From contig NZ_JAFKEC010000029.1 in the NCBI RefSeq assembly GCF_017848315.1, positions 1 to 60,796 of the forward strand: a stretch of DNA of 60,796 nt, read 5' to 3'. Under the pieces are notes generated by a model. That model worked only from the letters and a program-made list of their open reading frames with translations. It searched no databases and was not told where the DNA came from. The DNA is from Pseudomonas palmensis. GTDB lineage: Bacteria > Pseudomonadota > Gammaproteobacteria > Pseudomonadales > Pseudomonadaceae. Positions 9,027 to 17,604 of this stretch are shown piece by piece. The translations under genes were made by a program, and so were the position numbers. The stretch's first letter is position 1. Every line of letters begins with the position of its first letter.

Positions 9027-11758
9027 CGGCCCTGGCGCTGCAGGCGCGTGGCATCAGCCACCGCTACGGCTCCCTCGAGGCCCTGCAAAACATCTGCTTT
9101 GAACTGCCGGCAGGCACCCGCTGCGGCCTGATCGGCCCGGACGGTGCGGGCAAGTCGAGCCTGCTGGGGCTGATTGCCGGGGTCAAGAAGCTGCAACAGG
9201 GCGAGTTGCAGGTGCTGGACGGCTCGATCCGCCAGCGCCGCCACCGCAACAGCCTGTACCCGCGCATCGCCTTCATGCCCCAGGGCCTGGGCGGCAACCT
9301 GTACCCCGAGCTGTCGATCAGCGAGAACATCCGCTTCTTCGCCACGCTGTTCGGCCTGAGCCGTTCCGAGTGCGACACGCGCATGCACGCGCTGCTGCTG
9401 GCCACCGACCTGGAACGCTTTGCCGAGCGCCCGGCAGGCAAGCTCTCCGGGGGCATGAAGCAGAAACTCGGGCTGTGCTGCGCACTGATCCACGAGCCCG
9501 ACCTGCTGATTCTCGACGAGCCCACCACCGGCGTCGACCCGCTGTCGCGCCGGCGCTTCTGGGAGCTGGTGGAGCAGGTGCGCGGCGAGCGTCCGCAACT
9601 GACCCTGCTGGTGGCCACCGCCTACATGGAAGAGGCCGAACAGTTCGAGCACTGTCTGATGCTCGACCGTGGTCGCCTGATCGCCCAGGGGCTGAGCCGC
9701 GAGCTGGCCGGCGCCACCGCCAGCGGCAAGCTGGACGACGCCTTCACCTGCTACCAGAGCCAGCAGCAGGATGACCGCAGCCGCACCCAGGCGCCGCTGG
9801 TGATCCCGCCACGCCCGGCCGACGACGGCGACATCGCCATCGAGGCCCATGAACTGACCCTGCGCTTCGGCGACTTCACCGCAGTGAACAAGGTCAGCTT
9901 CGCCATCGGCCGTGGCGAGATCTTCGGTTTCCTGGGCTCCAACGGCTGTGGCAAGACCACCACCATGAAGGTGCTCACCGGCCTGATGCCGGCCAGCGAA
10001 GGCAGCGCCACCCTGCTCGGCCGCCCGGTCGACGCCAAGGACCTGGCCACGCGCAAGCGCGTCGGCTTCATGTCGCAGAGCTTTTCGCTGTATGGCGAAC
10101 TGAGCGTGCGTCAGAACCTCGAGCTGCACGCGCGCCTGTTCGACCTGAACAAGGCCGACAGCACCCCGCGCATCGCCGAACTGATCGAGCGCTTCGACCT
10201 GGGCGACATTGCCGACCAGCAGTCCGGCGCCCTGCCGCTGGGCCTGCGCCAGCGCCTGTCGCTGGCCGTGGCGGTGCTGCACCGGCCTGAAGTGCTGATC
10301 CTCGACGAACCCACCTCCGGCGTCGACCCGGCCGCACGCGACGACTTCTGGCGCCTGCTGATCGAGCTGTCCCGCGAGCAGGGCGTGACCATTTTCCTGT
10401 CCACCCACTTCATGAACGAGGCGCTGCGCTGCGACCGCATCTCGCTGATGCACGCCGGCCGTGTGCTGGCCTGCGATACCCCGGCCGCGCTGCAACAGCA
10501 GTTCGGCGGCCAGACCCTGGAAGACGCCTTCGTCACCTGCCTGGAACAGGCGCAGAACAGCAGCCCGGCGCCGACCGAGGCCCAACCGGTGAGCACCACC
10601 GCCGAGGCCGCCAGCCCGCCACCCCGCAGCGGCTTCAGCTTCGTGCGGCTGTTCGCGGTAGCCACCCGCGAAGGCAAGGAGCTGCTGCGCGACAGGGTGC
10701 GCCTGGCCTTCGCCCTGCTCGGTGCGCTGTTCATGATGGTGATCTTCGGCTACGGCATTTCGCTGGACGTGGAGAACCTGGCATTCGCGGTCTACGACCA
10801 GGACCAGAGCCCGCAAAGCCGTCTGTACCTAGAAGCGTTTCGCGGCTCGCGCTACTTCGCCGAACAGGCGCCGATCCGCGACGCCGCGCAACTGCACAAG
10901 CGCCTGCAACGCTCGGAAATCAAGCTGGCGCTGGAGATTCCCCCCGGCTTTGGCCGCGACCTGAATGCCGGGCGCCAGCCGGTGGTGGCGGCCTGGCTCG
11001 ATGGCGGCATGCCGTTTCGCGCCGAAACCAGCCGCAACTATGTGGAGGCCGTGCACCAGGCCAACCTCGAACAGCTCGCCGCGCTGAGCAGCCGCGCACA
11101 GCCAGGCCAGGCAGCGGTAAAGCTTGAAACCCGCTTTCGCTACAACCAGGACGTGATCAGCGTGAACGCCATCGGCCCCGGGGTGATGGCGCTGATCCTG
11201 GCGTTCATTCCCGCGATGCTCACGGCACTGGGCATCGTGCGTGAAAAAGAGCTGGGCTCGATCACCAACTTCTACGCCACGCCGCTCACGCGCCTGGAGT
11301 TCCTGCTCGGCAAGCAGGCCCCGTACCTGCTGGTGAGCCTGGTCAACCTGGCGTTGCTGGTGGCGATGAACCGCTGGCTGTTCGGCGTGCCCTTCAAGGG
11401 CAGCGCGCTGGCCCTGGCCTGCGGCGGGGTGCTGTACCTGCTGGCCACCACCAGCCTGGGGCTGCTGATCTCGGCATTCACCCGCACCCAGATCGCGGCG
11501 ATCCTGGGCACCATGATCATCACCAGCCTGCCGACTATCCAGTTCTCCGGGCTGATCGTGCCGCGCTCTTCTCTCGATGGCGCGGCAGCACTGATGGGCC
11601 AGCTGTTCCCGGCCGGCTACTTCCTCGACATTGCCGTCGGCACCTTCACCAAGGCCCTGGACCTGCGCGAACTATGGCCGCAGTGCCTGGCCCTGTTCGG
11701 GTTCTTCGCCGGCTTCACCGGGCTGAGCCTGATCATGCTGAAAAAGCAGGAGGTCTGA
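9023..11758 (+). CDS. rbbA: RbbA-type ABC exporter: two ATPase domains fused to an ABC-2 membrane domain
   Basis: A 911-residue protein with two nucleotide-binding domains and a C-terminal ABC-2 membrane domain (about 540-911). NBD1 has Walker A GPDGAGKSS (38-46), signature LSGGMKQK (141-148) and Walker B LLILDEPTTGVDP. NBD2 has Walker A GSNGCGKTT (305-313), Walker B VLILDEPTSGVDP and switch histidine in STHFMNEA, but its signature is LPLGLRQR (404-411). NBD1 has Ala instead of the switch His (ATAYMEEAE). So one composite ATP site looks canonical and the other degenerate. E. coli RbbA was described as a ribosome-associated ATPase, but the context here (HlyD before, permease after) suggests export. 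Confidence 0.88.
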   Translation: MTALALQARGISHRYGSLEALQNICFELPAGTRCGLIGPDGAGKSSLLGLIAGVKKLQQGELQVLDGSIRQRRHRNSLYPRIAFMPQGLGGNLYPELSISENIRFFATLFGLSRSECDTRMHALLLATDLERFAERPAGKLSGGMKQKLGLCCALIHEPDLLILDEPTTGVDPLSRRRFWELVEQVRGERPQLTLLVATAYMEEAEQFEHCLMLDRGRLIAQGLSRELAGATASGKLDDAFTCYQSQQQDDRSRTQAPLVIPPRPADDGDIAIEAHELTLRFGDFTAVNKVSFAIGRGEIFGFLGSNGCGKTTTMKVLTGLMPASEGSATLLGRPVDAKDLATRKRVGFMSQSFSLYGELSVRQNLELHARLFDLNKADSTPRIAELIERFDLGDIADQQSGALPLGLRQRLSLAVAVLHRPEVLILDEPTSGVDPAARDDFWRLLIELSREQGVTIFLSTHFMNEALRCDRISLMHAGRVLACDTPAALQQQFGGQTLEDAFVTCLEQAQNSSPAPTEAQPVSTTAEAASPPPRSGFSFVRLFAVATREGKELLRDRVRLAFALLGALFMMVIFGYGISLDVENLAFAVYDQDQSPQSRLYLEAFRGSRYFAEQAPIRDAAQLHKRLQRSEIKLALEIPPGFGRDLNAGRQPVVAAWLDGGMPFRAETSRNYVEAVHQANLEQLAALSSRAQPGQAAVKLETRFRYNQDVISVNAIGPGVMALILAFIPAMLTALGIVREKELGSITNFYATPLTRLEFLLGKQAPYLLVSLVNLALLVAMNRWLFGVPFKGSALALACGGVLYLLATTSLGLLISAFTRTQIAAILGTMIITSLPTIQFSGLIVPRSSLDGAAALMGQLFPAGYFLDIAVGTFTKALDLRELWPQCLALFGFFAGFTGLSLIMLKKQEV

Positions 11759-12867
11759 TGCAGCGCCTGGCCCATATCTACCGCCTCGGTCTCAAGGAGC
11801 TGACCAGCCTGCGCCACGACAGCGTGCTGCTGCTGTTTCTGCTGTATGCCTTCAGCGTGGCCATCTACATGCCCGCCGCCGGCTCGGTGATCGGCGTGCA
11901 CAACGCCAGCGTGGCCATCGTCGACGAAGACCACAGCCTGGTCTCACGCAAGCTGGGCGAGGCGCTGCAACCGCCGGAGTTCCAGCCGGCGGTGACGCTG
12001 CCCTACGACCAGCTCGACCAGGCCATGGACAGCGGCCAGTACACCTTCGTGATCAATATCCCGGTGAACTTCCAGAGCGACCTGCTGGCCGGGCGCACCC
12101 CGGAACTGCAGGTGAACGTCGACGCCACCGCCATGAGCCAGGCGTTCATGGGCGCCGGCTACATCGGGCGGATCTTCGAACGCGAGCTGCTCGACTACGC
12201 CAAGCAGGCCGTGCAGAGCCCGGCGCTGCTGAGCCCACGGGCGCTGTTCAACCCCAACCTGGAGGGCGGCTGGTTTCTGGCAGTGATCCAGATCGTCAAC
12301 AACATCACCATCCTGGCCATCGTGCTGACCGGCACTGCGCTGCTGCGCGAACGCGAGCATGGCACCCTCGACCACCTGCTGGTACTGCCACTGACGGCAC
12401 TGGAAATCATGCTGGCCAAGATCGGCAGCAACGCGCTGGTGGTGGTGCTGTGCACCTGGGTGTCGCTGGAGGTGGTGGTCAAGGGGGCATTGGGAGTGCC
12501 GCTGGCCGGCTCCATGGGGTTGTTCCTGGGCGTGACCGCGCTGTACCTGTTCGCCAGCACCGCGCTGGGGATCTTCCTCGCCACACTGGCGCGCTCGACC
12601 CCGCAGTTCGGCTTGCTGGCGATCCCGGTGATCATCCCGATGCTGTTGCTGTCGGGCGGCAGCACGCCGCTGGACAGCATGCCGCAATGGCTGCAGTGGG
12701 TGATGCAACTGTCACCCTCCACCCACTTCGTCAGCCTGGGTGCCGCGATCCTGTTCCGCGACGCCGACGCATCGGTGGTGTGGCCGGACCTGCTGGCGCT
12801 GGCGGCGATCGGCCTGGCGTTCTTTGCGATCGCCCTGGCACGCTTTCGCCGCAGCCTGGCTTCGTGA
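11758..12867 (+). CDS. ABC-2 type permease (YhhJ type)
   Basis: Inner-membrane permease of 369 residues, third subunit of the exporter. One N-terminal span (about 22-45), a large periplasmic domain containing DEDHSLVSRKLGEAL, then five or six C-terminal spans starting near residue 175 with the ABC-2 signature LREREHGTLDHLLVLPL. Its ATG overlaps the stop of the RbbA-type gene (TGATG at 11756-11760), so coupled translation is expected. It probably pairs with the membrane half fused to the ATPase to form the transport channel. The gene ends directly against the convergent FliL-like gene with no spacer. Confidence 0.88.
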   Translation: MQRLAHIYRLGLKELTSLRHDSVLLLFLLYAFSVAIYMPAAGSVIGVHNASVAIVDEDHSLVSRKLGEALQPPEFQPAVTLPYDQLDQAMDSGQYTFVINIPVNFQSDLLAGRTPELQVNVDATAMSQAFMGAGYIGRIFERELLDYAKQAVQSPALLSPRALFNPNLEGGWFLAVIQIVNNITILAIVLTGTALLREREHGTLDHLLVLPLTALEIMLAKIGSNALVVVLCTWVSLEVVVKGALGVPLAGSMGLFLGVTALYLFASTALGIFLATLARSTPQFGLLAIPVIIPMLLLSGGSTPLDSMPQWLQWVMQLSPSTHFVSLGAAILFRDADASVVWPDLLALAAIGLAFFAIALARFRRSLAS

Positions 12868-13278
12868 CTACTGCACGATCAGGTTGTTGAACAGCAGGTC
12901 GGCCACCACCGGCCGGCCTTCTTCGCCGTTGAGCACCTGCTGCACCTGCTTGAGGGCTTCCTGGCGAAGGTGTTCCTTGGCCTCGACGTTGCTCATGCCG
13001 TCCAGGCTCTGCTGGGTGAACAGGGCCACCAGCTGGTTGCGGATCAGCGGTTCGTGGTGCTTGACCGCGGCCGCATCCACATCGTTGTCCACGCGCAACG
13101 CCACATCGGCCTTGTACACGCGCAGCTTGGGGCCGCCATCAAGGGCATAGTTGCCCACCAGTGGCGGGGTCAGGGAGATGTACGACACCTTCGGCGCGCC
13201 CTCTCCGTCCTTGGCTTCTTCGGCCATGGCCGCCGCTGGCAGCATCAGAGCCAGTACCATCAAGATCCACGCTTTCAC
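12868..13278 (-). CDS. FliL-like periplasmic protein
   Basis: A 136-residue protein related to flagellar FliL (YISLTPPLVGNY strand, HHEPLIRNQLVALFTQQS and the closing VVADLLFNNLIVQ) but outside any flagellar cluster. FliL normally has an N-terminal membrane anchor; here the first 19 residues look like a cleavable signal peptide (ending AAAMA), suggesting a soluble periplasmic form. The GTG at 13278 is preferred because GAGGAGC lies seven bases upstream and the longer reading is not protein-like. It may act on motor stators or something unrelated; only the domain is firm. Confidence 0.75.
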   Translation of the reverse strand: MKAWILMVLALMLPAAAMAEEAKDGEGAPKVSYISLTPPLVGNYALDGGPKLRVYKADVALRVDNDVDAAAVKHHEPLIRNQLVALFTQQSLDGMSNVEAKEHLRQEALKQVQQVLNGEEGRPVVADLLFNNLIVQ

Positions 13279-13434
13279 CAATTCGCTCCTCAAACAGTTG
13301 GCGCCAGCATACCCAGCGCCTTCGCCAAACCCAAGCCCGGGCTTATGCCGGCTTATCAGGCCGGGGCATGCTCGTTGACCCGACACCCTGCCCACCTACA
13401 CTTATCGGCCACCACCCGCAAAGGAATAGCCCTG

Positions 13435-14412
13435 ATGAAAGCCGTGTTGTGCAAAGCCCATGGTCCGGCCAGCGACCTGGTCCTCGAAGAGGTCGCCAGC
13501 CCCGTGCCCAAACGCAATGAAGTGCTGGTGCAGGTGCATGCGGCGGGGGTCAACTTCCCCGACACCCTGATCATCCAGGGCAAGTACCAGTTCCAGCCGC
13601 CACTGCCGTTCTCGCCGGGTGGCGAAGCAGCAGGGGTAGTGCTGGAGGTGGGCGAAAAGGCCGGGCCGTTGCAGGTGGGCGACCGGGTGATGGCGCTGAC
13701 CGGCTGGGGCAGCTTTGCCGAGCAGATCGCGGTGCCGGGCTACAACGTGATGCCGATCCCGGCGCACATGGACTTCGCCACGGCTGCCGCATTCGGCATG
13801 ACCTACGGCACCTCGATGTACGCGCTCACCCAGCGCGGGCAGCTGCAAGCAGGGGAAACCCTGCTGGTGCTGGGCGCGTCGGGCGGGGTCGGGCTGGCGG
13901 CGGTGGAGATCGGCAAGGCCCTGGGCGCGCGGGTGATCGCAGCGGCCAGCAGCGCCGACAAGCTGGCCGTGGCCAAGGCTGCCGGTGCCGACGAGCTGAT
14001 CAACTACAGCGAAAGCGGCCTCAAGGAGGAAATCAAGCGCTTGACCGGTGGCCAGGGCGTGGACGTGGTTTTCGACCCGGTGGGCGGCGAGCTGTTCGAG
14101 CAGGCGGTGCGCGGGCTGGCGTGGAACGGACGGATGCTGGTGGTGGGGTTCGCCAGCGGGCAGATCCCGCAGTTGGCGGTGAACCTGACGCTGCTCAAGG
14201 GCGCGGCGGTACTGGGGGTATTCTGGGGTGCGTTCGCGCAGCGCCAGCCGGCGGATAACGCCGCGAACTTCAAGCAGCTGTTTGCGTGGCATGCCGAGGG
14301 CAAGCTGAAACCGCTGGTGTCGCAGACCTACCCACTGGCCGATGCCGGGGCTGCAATCGAGCAGTTGGCGGAGCGCAAGGCGGTGGGCAAGCTGGTGGTG
14401 TCTGTGCGATAG
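13435..14412 (+). CDS. Zinc-independent NADPH:quinone oxidoreductase-like protein
   Basis: Medium-chain dehydrogenase/reductase of 325 residues, quinone oxidoreductase branch. The N-terminal GroES-like domain contains HAAGVNFPDTLIIQGKYQF and lacks the zinc-ligand cysteines of alcohol dehydrogenases. The NADPH Rossmann motif is LVLGASGGVGLAAVEIGKAL, followed by the VVFDPVGGELFEQAVRG segment typical of the family. It would reduce quinones or enoyl compounds; the substrate cannot be read from the sequence. ATG 13435 is chosen because MKAVLCKAHGP is the normal family start. Confidence 0.87.
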   Translation: MKAVLCKAHGPASDLVLEEVASPVPKRNEVLVQVHAAGVNFPDTLIIQGKYQFQPPLPFSPGGEAAGVVLEVGEKAGPLQVGDRVMALTGWGSFAEQIAVPGYNVMPIPAHMDFATAAAFGMTYGTSMYALTQRGQLQAGETLLVLGASGGVGLAAVEIGKALGARVIAAASSADKLAVAKAAGADELINYSESGLKEEIKRLTGGQGVDVVFDPVGGELFEQAVRGLAWNGRMLVVGFASGQIPQLAVNLTLLKGAAVLGVFWGAFAQRQPADNAANFKQLFAWHAEGKLKPLVSQTYPLADAGAAIEQLAERKAVGKLVVSVR

Positions 14413-14461
14413 CCAAGCCCGCTCCCGCACTGCCCTGTGGGAGCGGACTTGACCCGCGATA
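14411..14461. repeat. Degenerate REP-type inverted repeat
   Basis: Just after the oxidoreductase stop codon, AAGCCCGCTCCCGCA and a reverse copy (TGTGGGAGCGGACTTGACCC) face each other across eight bases. The CCCGCTCCCACA motif matches the second class of P. putida REP sequences. It separates two converging genes. Confidence 0.55.
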
Positions 14462-14473
14462 GAGGCGTGAACG

Positions 14474-15004
14474 TCAGCTCATGTCCCAGGCCAGCAGCAC
14501 CTGCTTGCACCCACGGCACACGAACTTGTAGAACCCGGTATCCCCGCCCGGCGCATACCCCACCGCGGCCCACGACCAGTCCTCCACGGTCATGCCGTTG
14601 TACTCGGCCCAGTGCTCCCGGGTCGCCGGCGTGGCCTCACTGATGTCCTCGGCGCTGGCGTCCCCGTGGAACTCGCAGGCGTCACCGCAATGGTGCATCC
14701 ACTGGCTGTCCTGCCATGTGGGATAGCCCGGCGTGCGATAGGCGATCTCGTCCAGCACCTCAGGCTTTATGCCCGCCTCCCCCATCGCATACACATCATG
14801 GAAACTGCCGTCGTAGCGCCTGGCCGCCGAACCATCGGCGATGCACCACGGGCAGATATCGCCCTCGAGTGTCTGCGCGGTGTACAGCGTGCCGTCATAC
14901 AGGTAACCACGCGCCTGCCCGCAGCACACGCAAGCCTCGCTGCTGGCCACGATGTAATGAACCTTGCCGGGGTAATAGGTAAAGACCGGAAGTGGTGTTG
15001 TCAT
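14474..15004 (-). CDS. CbrC family protein (UPF0167)
   Basis: A 176-residue member of the CbrC/UPF0167 family. It has three cysteine pairs, ACVCCG near residue 26, GDICPWCIADG near 50 and the C-terminal KFVCRGCKQVLLAW, which suggest a zinc-binding fold. The start MTTPLPVFTYYPGKVHY is typical of the family, so ATG 15004 is preferred over an earlier one. E. coli cbrC is controlled by CreB and affects colicin E2 tolerance; the molecular role is unknown. Twelve bases separate it from the upstream TonB-domain gene, so they may be co-transcribed. Confidence 0.82.
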   Translation of the reverse strand: MTTPLPVFTYYPGKVHYIVASSEACVCCGQARGYLYDGTLYTAQTLEGDICPWCIADGSAARRYDGSFHDVYAMGEAGIKPEVLDEIAYRTPGYPTWQDSQWMHHCGDACEFHGDASAEDISEATPATREHWAEYNGMTVEDWSWAAVGYAPGGDTGFYKFVCRGCKQVLLAWDMS

Positions 15005-15015
15005 GGCATTCCTTC

Positions 15016-15657
15016 TCACAGCTGCTTGAGCGCAAGGTCACGCAGTTGCTGCGGCCAGGCGTCGATGAACATCAGGTCGGGCTGCCCGGCGCAGCGCCGC
15101 TCGATAGACGGCAGCGCTGCCTCGAACGCCTGCTGCGCCTGCTTGAACTGCAGCAGGGTGGGCGATGCGGGTGACGTCCTGGCCAGCAGGCCGATGGACG
15201 TGGCCACGCTGTCCATCTGCCACAGCGGCTGATGCGAGCGGATCTGACGGTAGGTGGTCAGGTAATAGTTGAACAGCTTGCACTGCAGCTGCGGCAACGC
15301 GGCCTGGGCATCCAGGGTCATCGCCATGGACTGCTCATCCATGCGAAAGAGCAGGCTCTGCACCACATCGGTTTTCACCGGCTCGCCCGCGGCCACCGTC
15401 CAGGGTTCGAACCGCACCTTTGCGATGGCCGCTTCTGCAGACGCACTGAACAACGCATGATCACTGTGCTTGACGGTTACATGGCTGACCGAGCCATCGC
15501 GCGAATCGACCTGGTAGCCGATGCGCACAGCGCCCTCCAGGCCCACCAGCCTCATGGCCCTCGGGTACACCGGGGCCGGGGGCTGTGCGAACGTGGGCAC
15601 ATGCTCGGCCTGCACGGCGCAGCACCAGCACAACAGTATTCCAAACCAGCGTTTCAT
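15016..15657 (-). CDS. Periplasmic protein with TonB C-terminal-like domain
   Basis: A 213-residue protein with a signal peptide (about 1-17, ending VQA) followed by a TonB C-terminal-type domain at about 25-108 (PPAPVYPRAMRLVGLEGAVR, then a run ending in FEPWT). The C-terminal 100 residues match nothing I recognise. Unlike true TonB there is no N-terminal transmembrane anchor, no proline-rich spacer, and no exbB/exbD nearby, so energy transduction is doubtful. It may instead be an envelope protein using the domain for binding. Confidence 0.7.
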   Translation of the reverse strand: MKRWFGILLCWCCAVQAEHVPTFAQPPAPVYPRAMRLVGLEGAVRIGYQVDSRDGSVSHVTVKHSDHALFSASAEAAIAKVRFEPWTVAAGEPVKTDVVQSLLFRMDEQSMAMTLDAQAALPQLQCKLFNYYLTTYRQIRSHQPLWQMDSVATSIGLLARTSPASPTLLQFKQAQQAFEAALPSIERRCAGQPDLMFIDAWPQQLRDLALKQL

Positions 15658-15708
15658 CCCTGATTCCCAACACGTCCATTGATAAGGGGCGCGATGGTAC
15701 CGCAGGCT

Positions 15709-16359
15709 TCACGCCTTGTCCGCCGAATGACAACGCTTGAAGCGTGCCTCTAGGTTGCGGTCGGGCATGGCATGGGTGCGCAGCGCCGAAAGGGTCTGCT
15801 CGACATAGTCGCGGGTGGTGCCGTAGCGACCCTTGGCGCTGGCCAGGATATGGCTGAGCAAGGTGTCGGGCAGGTTGCCGGCATAGCACGGCAGGTGCCG
15901 CTCCAGCACGAAGCCCAGTGCCTGCACCTTGCTGCCGTCCTCGAGACGGCAGTTGAGCCAGTGTGGACGGTACGCCGGGTACGGCATCTCGCGCTGCCAC
16001 AGCGCCAGCAATGAATCCTCCAGGCGCTCTTCGGGCAGCCGATAGGCAAAGCCGCTGCACGAGCCACCACGGTCCAGACCGAACACCAGCCCCGGGCACT
16101 CCGGAGTGCCGCGGTGCTCGTGGGACCACAGGTACAGGCCGCGATGATAGCCATGCACGCGTGCCCGCCGGCGCTCGGCCGCGCTGCATTCCGGTCGCCA
16201 GATCAGCGAGCCATAGGCAAACAGCCAGACCGGGCCGCCCTCATGGCGGGACATGGTGTGATCAACCGATTGTCGAAGTTGCTCGTGGGTCAGTTGCTGA
16301 CCGAAGTCGAGCACCGGAGGGTACGCCAAACTCGAGGGTGCAGTTTCAATTGCCGACAT
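15709..16359 (-). CDS. Glutathione-specific gamma-glutamylcyclotransferase (ChaC family)
   Basis: A 216-residue cytosolic enzyme that cleaves glutathione to 5-oxoproline and Cys-Gly. The substrate-binding loop YGSLIW in WLFAYGSLIWRPE and the following R/H-rich block (RRARVHGYHRGLYLWS) define the ChaC family; the LPEERLEDSLLALWQREM segment carries the expected catalytic glutamate region. Two starts are possible: ATG 16359 (MSAIETAPS) and 16401; the shorter is preferred because the extra 14 residues look random. It stands alone between the TonB-domain gene and the ubiD-linked reductase. Confidence 0.87.
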   Translation of the reverse strand: MSAIETAPSSLAYPPVLDFGQQLTHEQLRQSVDHTMSRHEGGPVWLFAYGSLIWRPECSAAERRRARVHGYHRGLYLWSHEHRGTPECPGLVFGLDRGGSCSGFAYRLPEERLEDSLLALWQREMPYPAYRPHWLNCRLEDGSKVQALGFVLERHLPCYAGNLPDTLLSHILASAKGRYGTTRDYVEQTLSALRTHAMPDRNLEARFKRCHSADKA

Positions 16360-16475
16360 GATCGCCGCCAGAATTCCTCGTGAACTACTGAAGTAGCCCA
16401 CTGTAAAGTCATTGCACTAACAATACATCGACCGTACGGCAGATGGCCGCTCGAATACAAGCCCCCGTTGCAAAC

Positions 16476-16498
16476 AAAGCCCCCAGCACCGGGGCTTT
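16476..16498 (-). terminator. Possible intrinsic terminator or hairpin downstream of the flavin reductase gene
   Basis: AAAGCCCC (16476-16483) and GGGGCTTT (16491-16498) form a stem with a seven-base loop, about 140 bases beyond the reductase stop. The thymine run after the stem is short. A second hairpin, GGCGCGTT / AACGCGCC (16602-16609 and 16615-16622), lies closer to the stop but has no thymine run. Confidence 0.5.
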
Positions 16499-16635
16499 CA
16501 GGCCTGCTGTTTCAAGTGTAGTAATAGTTTTTGGCGGTGCTTGCAATAATTAACGCGACCAGCACTTATAACCAACGAGGCACAATCGGGTTATTTGAAT
16601 CGGCGCGTTATTGCAACGCGCCGTTATTACCTAAG

Positions 16636-17604
16636 TTAGCCGCGCGGGGCATAAGCGAATACATCGGCGCGCATCTGGTGTGCGTCCATGCCAGCGTCCA
16701 CCAGGGCATCGAGGGTGGCGTAGATCATGGTGGGCGAGCCACTGGCATACACGTGCACGCCCGCAAGGTCGGCAATGTCTTCGCACACGGCTTCGTGCAG
16801 CAGCCCGCAGCGCCCCTCCCAGCCGCACAGGTCGCTCACCACTTTGTGCAGGAACAGGTTGGGCAGCGTTGCCCACTCGTCCCAGTGCTCGATCTGATAG
16901 AAGTCTTCCGGGCGGCGCACTCCCCAGTACAGGTGCACCGGGTGCTTGAAGCCGCTGGCCCGGCAATGTTCGATCAGGCTGTGCATCTGCGCCATGCCGG
17001 TACCGGCAGCAATCAGTACCAGCGGCCCGTCCGGCAGTTCGGCCAGGTGCGTGTCGCCAAACGGCAGCTCCACCCGCGCCATGCGGTTGCGCTGCAACTG
17101 TGCGATCAGTTCCAGTGCACTGCTCTCGCGGGCCAGCACGTGCAACTCCAGGTCACGCCCGCTGTGTGGCGCCGAGGCCAGCGAGAACGCGGCCTTGTCG
17201 CCAGCTTCGCGCTCGATCATCAGGTACTGCCCGGCATGGTAGCGCGGCGGCTTGCCGGCCGGCGCGCGCAGACGCACGCGCCACACGTCGCCGCCCACCT
17301 CGACACATTCGCTCAACTGGCAGGCCAGCTTGCGCACCGGCAGCTCGCCCAGGGCCAACACGCCATCCCACAGCAACACGCAATCCTCCAGCGGCTCGGC
17401 GATGCAGGTGTACAGCTCGCCATGGTCCTTCACCTCGCCATCCTGGCGCACACGGCCTTCCACCAGCAGTGCCGCGCACACATGGCAATTGCCATTGCGG
17501 CAGCTCTGCGGGCAGTCATAGCCCAGACGACGGGCCCCATCCAGTATGCGCTCACCAGGGTTCAGTGCCAGCACCGCCCCGGAGGGCTGCAAGGTAACCT
17601 GCAT
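16636..17604 (-). CDS. Ferredoxin-type NAD(P)H-flavin reductase (CDP-6-deoxyglucoseen-reductase-like)
   Basis: Electron-transfer protein of 322 residues: an N-terminal plant-type 2Fe-2S ferredoxin (ligands C35, C40, C43 and C67; CRNGNCHVC then LYTC), an FAD domain (about 98-190) and an NAD(P) domain with GTGMAQMHSL. It is annotated in pseudomonads as CDP-6-deoxy-delta-3,4-glucoseen reductase, a name that is probably only homology-based. Its ATG overlaps the ubiD stop by one base, so the pair is co-translated. E. coli ubiD is linked to fre in a similar manner, and UbiD needs prenylated flavin, so supplying reduced flavin is a plausible role. Confidence 0.84.
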   Translation of the reverse strand: MQVTLQPSGAVLALNPGERILDGARRLGYDCPQSCRNGNCHVCAALLVEGRVRQDGEVKDHGELYTCIAEPLEDCVLLWDGVLALGELPVRKLACQLSECVEVGGDVWRVRLRAPAGKPPRYHAGQYLMIEREAGDKAAFSLASAPHSGRDLELHVLARESSALELIAQLQRNRMARVELPFGDTHLAELPDGPLVLIAAGTGMAQMHSLIEHCRASGFKHPVHLYWGVRRPEDFYQIEHWDEWATLPNLFLHKVVSDLCGWEGRCGLLHEAVCEDIADLAGVHVYASGSPTMIYATLDALVDAGMDAHQMRADVFAYAPRG

